A stretch of 64,000 nt of DNA from an uncultured Alistipes sp. (GCA_900545315.1 UQYM01000001.1:1-64000), one strand, 5' to 3'. Positions 8,974-18,367 are shown, counted from the first letter of the stretch. Program-made: numbers and translations. Notes: a model not told the origin generated them from the letters alone.

Positions 8974-9014
8974 CGGATCAGGTATTTTCGTAAAAAAATG
9001 CCTGATCCGTTTTT
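8974..9014 (+). terminator. intrinsic terminator of the HAD gene
   Basis: Stem of CGGATCAGG/CCTGATCCG extended by an A/T-rich part (8974-8988 with 8995-9009, one T-G wobble), loop CGTAAA, followed by TTTTT at 9010-9014. Confidence 0.8.
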
Positions 9015-9050
9015 ATTGCAGGTAGTGAATCGATGGTGAAAGTTGGGAGG

Positions 9051-9530
9051 CTATGCTTTATAAATGAGTGCTACGGCGTGTGCTTCGACACCCTCTTGGC
9101 GGCCTACGAACCCCAATTTTTCGGTTGTGGTGGCTTTGATGGATACATCCTCCACAGCAATACCCATCACCTCAGCTAGCGTCAGCCGCATCGAATCGAT
9201 ATAGGGGCGGACTTTGGGGCGTTGCAGGCACAGCGTACAATCTACATTACCGATGCGGTAGCCGTATCGTGCCAGCAGCTCGGTCGTCCTACGCAGCAGA
9301 ATTTTACTGTCGATGCCTTTATAGGCATCCGAGTTGTCAGGGAAATGCAATCCGATATCTCCCAATGCTGCCGCTCCCAGCAATGCATCGCATAGGGCAT
9401 GGATGACTACATCTCCGTCTGAATGGGCGACGCACCCCAATTCATGTTCTATTTTGATGCCGCCCAACCACAGCTCCAAACCGGGAGCCAAGGCGTGTAC
9501 ATCGTATCCGTGACCGATTCTGAAGTTCAT
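9051..9530 (-). CDS. ispF: 2-C-methyl-D-erythritol 2,4-cyclodiphosphate synthase
   Basis: A 159-residue enzyme of the MEP isoprenoid pathway that cyclises CDP-methylerythritol 2-phosphate to MEcPP with release of CMP. The metal-binding DVH triad is in GHGYDVHAL at residues 6-14; SDGDVVIHALCDALLGAAALGDIG is the family signature. The C-terminal KATTTEKLGFVGRQEGVEAHA segment is the usual CDP-binding region. Length is standard. It is transcribed divergently from pepD across 76 nt. No other isoprenoid gene lies nearby. Confidence 0.97.
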   Translation of the reverse strand: MNFRIGHGYDVHALAPGLELWLGGIKIEHELGCVAHSDGDVVIHALCDALLGAAALGDIGLHFPDNSDAYKGIDSKILLRRTTELLARYGYRIGNVDCTLCLQRPKVRPYIDSMRLTLAEVMGIAVEDVSIKATTTEKLGFVGRQEGVEAHAVALIYKA

Positions 9531-9606
9531 AACTCTTATTGTTTTGGATGCAAAATAACGAAATAATGGCTAATTTTACCTCCCGAAAATACAAAACTGA
9601 ATTTCC

Positions 9607-11067
9607 ATGTCAGAAATAGCAAAACTCTCCCCCCTTGCGGTGTGGCACTATTTTGATGAGATTACGAAGGTCCCCCGTCCATCAAAAAAAGAGGATAAAA
9701 TGCGGGCCTTTTTAGTGAACTTTGCTAAAGAGCACAATCTCGATTATGCAGTAGATGAGGCTGGTAATGTGGTGATCCGTAAACCGGCCACAGTGGGTCG
9801 TGAAGCCTATCCTACGGCTATTTTGCAAAGCCATATGGATATGGTATGTGAGAAGAATGGCGATGTTGAGTTTGATTTCGAACAGGACGCTATTCGTACG
9901 CGTATCGATGGCGAATGGGTGCGTGCTGAGGGAACGACTCTGGGTGCGGATTGTGGTATCGGTATGGCTGCAGCGTTGGCCATGTTGACCGCTACGGATG
10001 TTGAACATGGCCCGATTGAGGCGCTTTTCACGGTCGATGAGGAGACCGGCCTGACCGGTGCATTTGGACTGGGAGAAGGAATGTTGACCGGTAAATATCT
10101 GGTCAATCTCGACTCGGAGGATGAAGGTGAAATCTTTATTGGTTGTGCGGGCGGTCTGGATACTTTGGGAACCTTCCACTATACTCCGGAACCTGCACCT
10201 GCCGGGTTGGTGTGGTTCCGCATTCACCTGTTCGGACTGAAGGGTGGTCACTCCGGAGACGATATCGAAAAGGGCCGAGGTAACTCCAATAAGTTGTTAA
10301 ACCGTTTCCTCTCTTACGGTACAGCGGCTTTTGCTCTGCGTTTGGCCGATTTCAACGGTGGTAATCTGCGCAACGCCATCCCAAGAGAGGCGTCAGCACT
10401 GTTTGGGGTTCCGGTTGAGTATGTCAAACCGATGTTAGCCTATTTCGAAACGTACAAGGCTGATGTGTTGGCCGAATATGCGGTAACCGAACCCACGTTT
10501 GAAATCACGCTGGCCGAAGAGCAGGCTCCGGCTGAGGTGGTCGATCTGGCTACGCAACGTCGTCTGTTGGATGCCATTTGTGGTCTGCCCAATGGGGTGT
10601 TGGCGATGAGCCATGCGGTTGAGGGACTGGTCGAAACCTCTACGAATCTGGCCTCTGTGAAATTCCCTGAACGGGGAGTGATCGTGGTGACCACTTCGCA
10701 GCGCTCTTCTGTGGGCAGTGCACGCGATGAGGCTGCAGCATCGGTTGAGGCAGTATTGAGGTTGGCAGGAGCCGACGTGATCCATTCGGATGGTTATCCG
10801 GGATGGAATCCGAATCCCGACTCTTACCTGTTGCGTTTGACCGAGAAAACTTATCAGGATCTGTTTGACCAAGCACCGAAAGTGCGTGCCATTCATGCCG
10901 GTTTGGAGTGTGGTCTCTTTTTGGAGAAGTATCCGCACCTGGAGATGGTCTCTTTCGGCCCGACGCTGCGTGGAGTTCACTCTCCCGATGAACGTCTTGA
11001 GATCGCTACGGTGGACAAATTCTGGAAACTGTTGTCGGGCGTGATCTCTGCGATTGAAAAACAGTAG
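9607..11067 (+). CDS. pepD: aminoacyl-histidine dipeptidase (M20 family)
   Basis: A 486-residue Zn-dependent cytosolic dipeptidase of family M20, close to E. coli PepD, hydrolysing Xaa-His and other dipeptides. Metal and catalytic segments are SHMDMVCEKN near residue 79, GADCGIGMA near 118, DEETGLTGAFGL near 149, and the late GLECGLF / FGPTLRGVHSPDE block. The lid domain (GLKGGHSGDDI onward) is complete. It is followed by a bidirectional terminator shared with the convergent Nudix gene. With the DPP11-type peptidase 1 kb away and the POT transporter further on, it fits peptide catabolism. Confidence 0.95.
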   Translation: MSEIAKLSPLAVWHYFDEITKVPRPSKKEDKMRAFLVNFAKEHNLDYAVDEAGNVVIRKPATVGREAYPTAILQSHMDMVCEKNGDVEFDFEQDAIRTRIDGEWVRAEGTTLGADCGIGMAAALAMLTATDVEHGPIEALFTVDEETGLTGAFGLGEGMLTGKYLVNLDSEDEGEIFIGCAGGLDTLGTFHYTPEPAPAGLVWFRIHLFGLKGGHSGDDIEKGRGNSNKLLNRFLSYGTAAFALRLADFNGGNLRNAIPREASALFGVPVEYVKPMLAYFETYKADVLAEYAVTEPTFEITLAEEQAPAEVVDLATQRRLLDAICGLPNGVLAMSHAVEGLVETSTNLASVKFPERGVIVVTTSQRSSVGSARDEAAASVEAVLRLAGADVIHSDGYPGWNPNPDSYLLRLTEKTYQDLFDQAPKVRAIHAGLECGLFLEKYPHLEMVSFGPTLRGVHSPDERLEIATVDKFWKLLSGVISAIEKQ

Positions 11068-11118
11068 CGAGAGAGCCTTTAGATTTTTGCGTGAAGTCGC
11101 AATAAACAGTATCAATAA

Positions 11119-11158
11119 CAATAAAATAGCCCGACTAAATGGTCGGGCTATTTTATTG
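11119..11158. terminator. bidirectional terminator between pepD and the Nudix gene
   Basis: Perfect 17-bp stem (CAATAAAATAGCCCGAC / its complement) at 11119-11135 and 11142-11158 with a 6-nt loop. The A/T flanks supply U tracts in both directions between the convergent genes. Confidence 0.9.
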
Positions 11159-11176
11159 TTGGGGAATACGAACAGA

Positions 11177-11743
11177 TTACCATAGTTTGTTTTCGGCCAT
11201 ATATTTCCACAGCGGTGCGGCATGCAGGGCCTGTTTGATTGCGTCGGTGCGCAGCAGCGTTTTGACCTCATCGAGCGATAGCAGGTGTACGGTCATCGCC
11301 TCGGTTGGTTCGAGATGTTGCGTCGTAACCGGTTCTACATCAGTTGCTAAAAAACAGTGTGTCAAATTGTTGGTCGATCCGGGATTGCCCGAAATCACCA
11401 TATACTCCTGCCAGGTCCCGTTGCCGTAACCGGTCTCTTCGCTCAATTCACGTTTTGCAGACTCCAAAGGTGATGCATCGCTGGTTTCGCAGACGCCGGC
11501 ACACAGTTCATAAGCTGTTATGCCCAGGGCGTGTCGGTATTGTTTGACAAAAACAAATTTCTGGTCCTTTGTGATGGCCAGGACATTGATCCAGTCGGGA
11601 TATTCCAACACGTAATAATTGGGAATTTCATTGCCGTTTGGCAGCTTCAAATGGTCGCATCGGACCGTAAGCCAGGGCTTTCGGGAGAGGTATTCACTGT
11701 GTAACACCTTCCATCCGGATTGAGTCTCTTTATCGTCTTGCAT
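11177..11743 (-). CDS. Nudix hydrolase, ADP-ribose pyrophosphatase-like
   Basis: A 188-residue Nudix protein resembling ADP-ribose/nucleoside-diphosphate-sugar pyrophosphatases (KQYRHALGITAYELCAG before the Nudix box). The box reads AGVCETSDASPLESAKRELSEETGY: the RELSEETG core is intact, but the upstream part has one extra residue and lacks the usual Glu of G-x5-E, with Asp/Ala in its place. The main metal ligands of the REx2EE core remain, so activity is likely. Substrate is unknown. It is convergent with pepD, and a 235-nt gap separates it from the peptidase gene upstream. Confidence 0.88.
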   Translation of the reverse strand: MQDDKETQSGWKVLHSEYLSRKPWLTVRCDHLKLPNGNEIPNYYVLEYPDWINVLAITKDQKFVFVKQYRHALGITAYELCAGVCETSDASPLESAKRELSEETGYGNGTWQEYMVISGNPGSTNNLTHCFLATDVEPVTTQHLEPTEAMTVHLLSLDEVKTLLRTDAIKQALHAAPLWKYMAENKLW

Positions 11744-11932
11744 AGTTCGGTTGTTTTATAGTTCTTGAAAGGTTAGCTAAGGGGAGGAAAATTCTGTTCT
11801 TTGTTTGCCCATGTTTAGGGTGAGAACTTTTCAGCGGTCGATCAGACCATATATTTCGAACGCTTTCGGAGAAGCTCCCCCAACAATATATAATAAAAAT
11901 CTGTTTACGGGAGAAACACGATGTCAAAGAAA

Positions 11933-11962
11933 ACGGGTTGCCCAATCATTAGGGCAACCCGT
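11933..11962 (-). terminator. terminator of the S46 peptidase gene
   Basis: Perfect 11-bp inverted repeat (ACGGGTTGCCC / GGGCAACCCGT) with an 8-nt loop, 16 nt past the stop codon. The minus strand continues TTTCTTTG, a moderate T tract. Confidence 0.75.
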
Positions 11963-11978
11963 GTGTATTTGTTAGGGG

Positions 11979-14084
11979 TTAGTGTTTATCGGAAAAGTGC
12001 ATCTCGTTGAGCAGATACCCAGCATTTCCGATCCGGTCGATGACGAAAAGCACGTACCGGATATCGACGATGATGTTGCGACATTTGGTCGGATCGAATT
12101 CGTAGTCGCTCATCGTACTTTCCCACGTACGGTCGAAGTTGATGCCGATCAGCTCTCCCCAGCGGTTTACCACAGGGCTACCCGAGTTACCTCCCGTGGT
12201 GTGGTTGGTGGCCATAAAGCAGACCGGTACCGAACCGTTGACACCCCAACGACCGTAATCTTTGGTCTTGTACAGGTCGCGCAGTCGTTGAGGAATGTTG
12301 TAGTCATAGATCTCGGGGTTGTCTTTCTCCATAATGCCGTCGATGGTCGAGATCGGCTCGTAATAGACCCCATCCAGCGGATGATAACCTTCTACGGTTC
12401 CATACGAAACACGCAGCGTGAGGTTGGCATCGGGATAGAAGACATGATCGGGCTGCATCTCCATCTGCCCTTTCATGTAGAGACGGTAGAGCGTGTTGAT
12501 CTCCCGGTTGATGGCTTTGTAGGCGCTGTCTACTCGGGTGTTGTAGAAGGTGTCGAAAGCGTTGGCCAGCAGCAGTGCCGGATCCTTTTGCAGCAGTTGA
12601 GCTTTTGTGGCAGAATCGGCGGCGGCCAGAGCTTTGTACCGCTCAAGGGTAGAGAAGTGGCTCTGAGCAAACAGGCTATCTACGTAGGCATCAATGCCGC
12701 CGGCTTTGACAACAGCTTCCCGGAAATAGGTCGGTGTCCATTCTGCCGGTACATCTTTCAGGTATTCGGCCAGTACGGCTTTGGTACTGAGACGGTCAAT
12801 TGTTTGCGAATAGTTTTTGAAAAATCCGTCGCCAGCCTTTATTGCATTGGGTTTGTAGATGTTTTTGGCTGCATTTTGTGCAAATTGAGTCATCTCGATT
12901 GCCTGGTATGCCTCCTGATAGTAATCCCGTGCAAAGGCGTAGGGTTCCAATTGTGTGTATAGGCTGTGCAGTTGATGCAAAATGTCACGATAGAGCGGCT
13001 TATCGGCAGCCCAAGCTGTGAATTGTGCTTCGAAGGCCTTTTTCTTGTCCAATGTGCCGAGACGTTTGAGTCCTTTGCTTTCACCTTGCCACTTTTTCCA
13101 TTGGTTCGAAACGCGAGCATTCTTTGCGGCATAAGCAATCCGCGTAGCAGGATCCTTGGCCTGTTCGGCGTTCATGATTTCGAGACGCATTGTGCGTAGC
13201 TTGATTTTGGCCGGATTGCCGTGGTTGACGACATAATCGATAGCATCCGACATGACATATTGCATCGTGCGCCCGGGGTTACCGTACACCATGGTAAAGT
13301 CACCCTCCTGAACGCCGGCCAGCGAAATGGTGAAGGAGCGGCGCGGACGGTACGGAACATTATCTTTCGAGTAGTCTGCCGGGTTGTTGTTCTTATCGGC
13401 GTAGATGCGGAACATCGAGAAGTCACCGGTATGACGTGGCCACATCCAGTTGTCGGTGTCCCCGCCGAATTTGCCAATGGACGAGGGGGGAGCGGCCACT
13501 AAACGAATGTCGCGGAATTTTTCGTAAACAAACAGAAAATATTGATTGCCATAGTAGAATGGTTCTACCGTGGCGTCATAATGGGTGTTTTTCGTCGCTT
13601 TTTCAATCAGTTTAGCTGAATTGGCCTTGATTTTGGCTTCACGCTCCTGCTGCGACATTTTTTCGCTTACTCCTTTCAGTGCTTGGGCTGTCACATCCTC
13701 CATCCGAATCAAAAACGATACGGTCAACCCTGGGTTAGGCAGCTCTTCGGAGCGGTTCATGGCCCAAAAACCGTTGGTCAGGTAGTCGTGTTCGACGCTA
13801 CTGTGCGAGCCGATAAAGTAGTAGCCACAGTGGTGGTTGGTCAGGAAAAGTCCCTCGTCGGAGATCACCTCTCCGGTACATCCCGAGCCAAAAAGCAGAA
13901 CGGCATCCTTGAGGGAGGCCTGGTTGATGCTGTAAATCTCCTCTGCAGAGATCTTGCACCCTTTGGATTGCATCTCTTTGATGCGGGATTGGAGCAAGGC
14001 CGGAACCCACATGCCTTCATCAGCTACTGCGGGTGCACCCTTCAGGCAGAGTGCGGCCAAGATCAATAAAACGGTCTTTTTCAT
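11979..14084 (-). CDS. S46 family dipeptidyl peptidase, DPP11-like (Asp/Glu-specific)
   Basis: A 701-residue serine exopeptidase with an N-terminal signal peptide (MKKTVLLILAALCLKGAPAVA), so periplasmic or outer-membrane associated. The chymotrypsin-like triad is visible: His85 in LTNHHCGY, Asp221 in RHTGDFSMF and Ser634 in GGNSGSPV. In S46 enzymes the residue 18 positions after the catalytic Ser selects P1: Gly in DPP7, Arg in DPP11. Here it is Arg652 (INFDRTWE), so removal of Xaa-Asp/Glu dipeptides is predicted. Released dipeptides could enter through the POT transporter at 42.6-44.3 kb and be cut by PepD. It appears to be a single-gene unit with a terminator. Family certain, specificity inferred. 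Confidence 0.93.
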   Translation of the reverse strand: MKKTVLLILAALCLKGAPAVADEGMWVPALLQSRIKEMQSKGCKISAEEIYSINQASLKDAVLLFGSGCTGEVISDEGLFLTNHHCGYYFIGSHSSVEHDYLTNGFWAMNRSEELPNPGLTVSFLIRMEDVTAQALKGVSEKMSQQEREAKIKANSAKLIEKATKNTHYDATVEPFYYGNQYFLFVYEKFRDIRLVAAPPSSIGKFGGDTDNWMWPRHTGDFSMFRIYADKNNNPADYSKDNVPYRPRRSFTISLAGVQEGDFTMVYGNPGRTMQYVMSDAIDYVVNHGNPAKIKLRTMRLEIMNAEQAKDPATRIAYAAKNARVSNQWKKWQGESKGLKRLGTLDKKKAFEAQFTAWAADKPLYRDILHQLHSLYTQLEPYAFARDYYQEAYQAIEMTQFAQNAAKNIYKPNAIKAGDGFFKNYSQTIDRLSTKAVLAEYLKDVPAEWTPTYFREAVVKAGGIDAYVDSLFAQSHFSTLERYKALAAADSATKAQLLQKDPALLLANAFDTFYNTRVDSAYKAINREINTLYRLYMKGQMEMQPDHVFYPDANLTLRVSYGTVEGYHPLDGVYYEPISTIDGIMEKDNPEIYDYNIPQRLRDLYKTKDYGRWGVNGSVPVCFMATNHTTGGNSGSPVVNRWGELIGINFDRTWESTMSDYEFDPTKCRNIIVDIRYVLFVIDRIGNAGYLLNEMHFSDKH

Positions 14085-14282
14085 GTTTCGGTTTTCGATA
14101 GTTTTATTTGGTGTTAACGTTTTACTTTAGTTGGATGTTATTATCGTCAATATTGCCGACCCTTTATTGTAGCTTTTGCGTAGCAGGCTCGGTAGCGGTA
14201 GCCAATCTGTCAGCATCCTGTTTGCAAGGTCGCCTTGGATAGATTGCGGTCAGGAAATTGCGTGACACGCTTGACTCTTTGA

Positions 14283-14882
14283 CTACTTTTGATCAATAAA
14301 ACGGCCCAATTCGTTGTACAGTTTTTGGATCGGCAGTCCCATCACATTGTAGAATGATCCGTCGATACCCTGGATCGCCACATAGCCGATCCACTCTTGG
14401 ATCCCGTATGCACCGGCTTTGTCGAACGGCTTGTAGGTGTCGATATAATATTCGATCTGTTCGTCACTAATCGGCCCGAAATGGACATCGGTCTGTGAGT
14501 CGAATGAATAACACTGTCTGCTGCTGCGTAATGTGACGCCGGTAATTACCCGATGAGTCCGTCCGCTGAGGGCCTGTAAGGTCGCGATAGCATCGGCCCG
14601 ATCGTGCGGTTTGCCGATAATCCGATCATCTAAAATGACAACCGTATCAGCCGTAATCAGTATATCATTGCTTTCGAGCGGGATGGGGTAGCTCTCGGAT
14701 TTTAGCTTGGACAAAAAACGGGGCACATCCGCTGCGGGTAGTGTGGCAGGGTAGTTCTCCTCGACCTCATATTTGTCAGCCAGCAAATACGACAGTCCGG
14801 CATCGCGAAGCAGCTGTTGGCGGCGTGGGGAGTGGCTGGCCAAAATTAGACGGTAGGATTGTAATTTTTCGTGTAACAGCAT
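14283..14882 (-). CDS. maf: Maf-family nucleotide pyrophosphatase
   Basis: A 199-residue Maf/YhdE protein. ILASHSPRRQQLLRDAGL is the N-terminal signature, followed by ADTVVILDDRIIGKPHDRADA and FDKAGAYGIQEW. Family members hydrolyse dTTP, UTP or modified pyrimidine nucleoside triphosphates and were formerly called septum-formation inhibitors. The ATG at 14882 is chosen because LLHEKLQSYRLILAS starts there; the upstream in-frame start adds an atypical tail. It is last in a minus-strand run lpxB - FAH - maf, with 111 nt to the FAH gene. Confidence 0.93.
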   Translation of the reverse strand: MLLHEKLQSYRLILASHSPRRQQLLRDAGLSYLLADKYEVEENYPATLPAADVPRFLSKLKSESYPIPLESNDILITADTVVILDDRIIGKPHDRADAIATLQALSGRTHRVITGVTLRSSRQCYSFDSQTDVHFGPISDEQIEYYIDTYKPFDKAGAYGIQEWIGYVAIQGIDGSFYNVMGLPIQKLYNELGRFIDQK

Positions 14883-14993
14883 ATCTGTAATAACCTCTGA
14901 AAATCTGCGCACTCAGGCGGGACAGATTTTTTATGCTTATTTATTGAAAAAAACACTGCCGGTGTGATGTGGCAATGTTTTCAATCGTTCTCA

Positions 14994-15617
14994 TTACCGG
15001 ATGTCAAAGTCAAGCAGGGTCTGTCTTTCGAGAGAGGCAGTCAGTCTATCTCCCGGTTTGACAGGGCCAACCCCAACAGGGGTGCCGGTATAGATCAGAT
15101 CACCCATTTTCAAAGTGACGAACCTTGAAACGTAGGAGATGATTCGATTGACGGGAAAGATCATATCCCCAGTGAAGCCATGTTGGCGCAATTCTCCGTT
15201 GAGACGCATCTCAAAGTGCAGGTTTTGAACATCTCCGCCCAATTCGGCTAATGGGATAAATTCCGGTGAGAGAGCTGCCGAATGGTCAAACGCTTTGGCA
15301 ATCTCCCACGGAAGACCTTGAGCGATGCAGTTGCGTTGCAGATCACGTGCGGTGAAATCGATGCCCAATCCCACTTCGGCATAGTAGCGCGGTGCAAAGC
15401 GTTCGGCAATCGCACGACCCACGCGATTGATCTTGACCACCAGTTCCGTTTCGTAGTGCACCTCTTGGCTGAAATCGGGAACATAAAAGGGATCGTTGTT
15501 GCGCAATAGCGCCGTATCGGGTTTCATGAAAAATTGCGGCACTTTGGGCAGCTCACGGGTGTGATCGAGCTCGACGACATGTTGTGCATAGTTGCGTCCG
15601 ATGCAGATGATTTTCAT
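14994..15617 (-). CDS. fumarylacetoacetate hydrolase (FAH) family protein
   Basis: A 207-residue single-domain FAH-family enzyme. It begins CIGRNYAQHVVEL, has the metal-binding acidic segment VHYETELVVKI, then GIDFTARDLQ, and ends with the catalytic-loop region GDLIYTGTPVGVGPVKPGD. Family members act as acylpyruvases, oxaloacetate decarboxylases or tautomerases; which one applies here is not visible. It starts 22 nt after the lpxB stop, so it is probably co-transcribed with it, though no functional link to lipid A is known. Confidence 0.9.
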   Translation of the reverse strand: MKIICIGRNYAQHVVELDHTRELPKVPQFFMKPDTALLRNNDPFYVPDFSQEVHYETELVVKINRVGRAIAERFAPRYYAEVGLGIDFTARDLQRNCIAQGLPWEIAKAFDHSAALSPEFIPLAELGGDVQNLHFEMRLNGELRQHGFTGDMIFPVNRIISYVSRFVTLKMGDLIYTGTPVGVGPVKPGDRLTASLERQTLLDFDIR

Positions 15618-15639
15618 GTTGCTGTGGTGACAATAGGGG

Positions 15640-16794
15640 TTAGGATTGTTTGGTGCGGTTTTGTCGATCTTTGCGCAGGAACTCGACCATCCTGGCTGCG
15701 AATTTGTCGGAGGGGTGTTTGTGCCCGATCAACTCCTGCAGCTGGGCATAATCAGCCATCATCCGCTCATGTTTGCTGCCACCGGGAAGAATTGCCTCCA
15801 ACTCTTCGGTCGCATTTTTCATATTCATGTGGTGTTGCAGCAGCTCCCGGACAGCCTCTCGGTGTAAAACCAGGTTAACCAGCGAAACGTACGGAATTTT
15901 CAAAAAGGCTTTGCCGATCAGCATCGACGCCCAATCGCGACGATAGCAGACAATTTGCGGTACTCCGAGCAGCGCTGTCTCCAGGGTGGCGGTGCCGGAG
16001 GTGACAACGGCTGCTTCGCTGACGGCCAGAAGCTCGTAGGTCTCATCACAGATGTAGCGTACATCGCTCCCGTGTAAATATGGCGTATAGATCGATCGGT
16101 CGAGCCACGAGACACCCGCCACAACAAATTGATATTGCGGATAGCGCTTCGAGAGATGGACCATAAACGGTAGATTGTATTTGATCTCCGAGCGGCGACT
16201 CCCTGCCAGCAGGGCGATAATCGGGCGTTCATCGAGGTGGTTTTTGGCGATGAACTCCTCTCGGGGCAGCAGGGCTGAACGACGTTGATCAATGGCATCG
16301 ATCAGTGGATTGCCTTCGTAGATAGGTTCGATCCCTTTACTGCGGAAATACTCGATTTCGAACGGGAAGATCACAAACAGCCGATCTACATATTTGCGGA
16401 TCTTTTTGATACGCGACTCTTTCCACGCCCACACCTTTGGGGCAATGTAGTAGTAGATGGGAATGCCGATCTCTTTGGCGAAACGGGCTATGCGGAGATT
16501 GAATCCGGCATAATCGATCAAAATCAGTACATCGGGCTGGAAAGCCGTGATGTCAGCCTTGCACTCGTCTATCTGCCGGAAGATGGTGCGCAGGTGAAGT
16601 AACACCTCAGTAAATCCCATAAATGAGGCATTCTTGTAGTGCATGGCCAAATTTTCTGCACCTCCGGCTTCGGCCATTTTATCGCCGCCCCAAAAACGGA
16701 ACACTGCCTCTGGATCCGCTTTGCGGATGCCGTGGATCAGATTTGACCCGTGCAGATCGCCCGATGCCTCTCCTGCAATCAGATAGTAGCGCAT
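15640..16794 (-). CDS. lpxB: lipid-A-disaccharide synthase
   Basis: A 384-residue GT19 glycosyltransferase that joins UDP-2,3-diacylglucosamine and lipid X to form the lipid A disaccharide at the inner face of the inner membrane. Signatures are YLIAGEASGDLHGSNL at the N-terminus, IDYAGFNLRIA, PIYYYIAPKVWAWKESRI, LLAGSRRSEI and the C-terminal SGTATLETALLGVPQIVCYR. Length is typical. It precedes the FAH and maf genes in the same direction. 203 nt separate it from trmD; I see no clear promoter box there. Confidence 0.97.
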   Translation of the reverse strand: MRYYLIAGEASGDLHGSNLIHGIRKADPEAVFRFWGGDKMAEAGGAENLAMHYKNASFMGFTEVLLHLRTIFRQIDECKADITAFQPDVLILIDYAGFNLRIARFAKEIGIPIYYYIAPKVWAWKESRIKKIRKYVDRLFVIFPFEIEYFRSKGIEPIYEGNPLIDAIDQRRSALLPREEFIAKNHLDERPIIALLAGSRRSEIKYNLPFMVHLSKRYPQYQFVVAGVSWLDRSIYTPYLHGSDVRYICDETYELLAVSEAAVVTSGTATLETALLGVPQIVCYRRDWASMLIGKAFLKIPYVSLVNLVLHREAVRELLQHHMNMKNATEELEAILPGGSKHERMMADYAQLQELIGHKHPSDKFAARMVEFLRKDRQNRTKQS

Positions 16795-16997
16795 AGTCGT
16801 ATGACGTTAGTTTTTTCTGGTGATTATCACTTGTGCGGATCAGGAAGGGTTGAACCTGCTAAACAGCTTTGAAAGCGGTGTTTGGCGGCAGTGTGTTTCG
16901 GGTTAGGAATGAATAATCTTCCAAAGCACTGCAAACCTCACTTTCGCGATTGTATCAACAAAACACCTTCCCAGCGTGGACAAGTCAATAATCGTTG

Positions 16998-17687
16998 TTA
17001 TTTTTTAATGGTGGGGTCGAGCAAATCAGGACGCAGCCGTTCGGTCCGTTCGAACGCCTGCTCCTCTTGCCATTTGGCGATCTCTTTTGGATTACCCGAC
17101 AACAATACATCGGGCACCTTCCAACCCCGGAAATCGGCCGGTCGCGTATATACCGGCGGAGCCAACAAGTTGTCTTGGAAGCTGTCGGTCAAGGCCGATG
17201 CCTCATCTCCGATCGCTCCCGGAATGATGCGTACCACACTGTCGGCGATGATGGCCGCTGCCAGCTCTCCACCGGTGAGCACATAATCTCCGATCGAGAT
17301 TTCGCGGGTGATCAGATGCTCCCGTACCCGATAGTCGATCCCTTTATAGTGTCCGCAAAGGATAATGATATTGTCCAAGGTTGAGAGCCGGTTGGCTTCG
17401 TGTTGGTTGTATTGGATCCCGTCGGGTGATGTGTAGATGATTTCGCCGTAGTGGCGTTCGGCCTGAAGCTGCTCAATACAACGGAAAATCGGTTCGGGTT
17501 TCATGACCATACCTGCCTCCCCACCGAACGGATAGTCATCTACCTGCCGGTATTTGTCGAAGGTGTAATCGCGCAGGTTGTGAATCTCAATCTCGACCAG
17601 CCCTTTACGTTGGGCCCGTTTGAGAATCGATTCGTTGAGCGGCGATACCAACAGTTCGGGCACGACGGTCAGAATGTCAATACGCAT
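16998..17687 (-). CDS. trmD: tRNA (guanine37-N1)-methyltransferase
   Basis: A 229-residue SPOUT methyltransferase that makes m1G37 in tRNAs and prevents frameshifting. Motifs include MRIDILTVVPELL, the QVDDYPFGGEAGMVMKPEP block, the AdoMet-knot segments IILCGHYKGIDYRV and ISIGDYVLTGGELAA, and the C-terminal RPADFRGWKVPDVLLSGNP. ATG 17687 is preferred over the TTG two codons upstream. It starts 11 nt after the stop of the metallo-beta-lactamase-fold gene, so the two form an operon. Confidence 0.97.
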   Translation of the reverse strand: MRIDILTVVPELLVSPLNESILKRAQRKGLVEIEIHNLRDYTFDKYRQVDDYPFGGEAGMVMKPEPIFRCIEQLQAERHYGEIIYTSPDGIQYNQHEANRLSTLDNIIILCGHYKGIDYRVREHLITREISIGDYVLTGGELAAAIIADSVVRIIPGAIGDEASALTDSFQDNLLAPPVYTRPADFRGWKVPDVLLSGNPKEIAKWQEEQAFERTERLRPDLLDPTIKK

Positions 17688-17698
17688 GGTCAAATGGT

Positions 17699-18367
17699 TT
17701 ATTTATAGTTGATCTCGTGGTTGAGAACTTCGGTAACAAACGGGTTGTAAAGGGTTTCGTGTCCAATCGTACTCTCCATGCCGTGTCCGGGGTAGAAGTG
17801 CACATCGTCACCCAGCGGAATCAGTTTGTCCAGGATGCTGCGCATGATCCAACTGTAATCACCCCCTGGCAAATCGGTTCGGCCAATACTCTCTCTGAAG
17901 AGTGTGTCACCGGTCAGCAACAGTTTGTTTTCCGGATTATAGAAGGCAACATGTCCGGGGGTGTGTCCCGGGGTTTCGATAATCTGAAAAACGGTATTGC
18001 CGAACTTCAACTCTTTCTGACCTTCCAGATCGATATCTACGGTGGGCACCTTGTCCACCTTGAAACCGTAAATGGCTCCGTGTGTTGGGGCAGAGTCGAT
18101 CAGGAATTTATCCTTGCCGTGGATGGCGAAGGGAATGCCGTAAGTCTCTTTGACGTAGTTGACCCCTAGCATGTGGTCTACATGTCCGTGGGTGTTGACG
18201 GCCATGACCGGCTTGAGGTGGTTGTCGGCAATGTATTTGGAGAGAGCGGCATCCTCTTGGGGATTGTAGTTGCCGGCATCAACGATGACGCATTCACCGC
18301 TTTCGTCTGAAAGTACGATCGTATTCTCCTGAAAAGGATTGAAGGGAAGTACTCCTACTTTTATCAT
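17699..18367 (-). CDS. MBL-fold hydrolase, glyoxalase-II-like
   Basis: A 222-residue metallo-beta-lactamase-fold hydrolase. The HxHxDH motif is NTHGHVDHMLG, further metal ligands are in ETPGHTPGHVAF and LLTGDTLF, and FYPGHG near the C-terminus supplies the last His. It resembles YcbL/glyoxalase II enzymes that hydrolyse thioesters; the substrate is unknown. ATG 18367 (MIKVGVLPFNPFQEN) is chosen since a -7 box lies only ~54 nt upstream. It is co-directional with trmD (11-nt gap) and divergent from rlmD. Confidence 0.9.
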   Translation of the reverse strand: MIKVGVLPFNPFQENTIVLSDESGECVIVDAGNYNPQEDAALSKYIADNHLKPVMAVNTHGHVDHMLGVNYVKETYGIPFAIHGKDKFLIDSAPTHGAIYGFKVDKVPTVDIDLEGQKELKFGNTVFQIIETPGHTPGHVAFYNPENKLLLTGDTLFRESIGRTDLPGGDYSWIMRSILDKLIPLGDDVHFYPGHGMESTIGHETLYNPFVTEVLNHEINYK

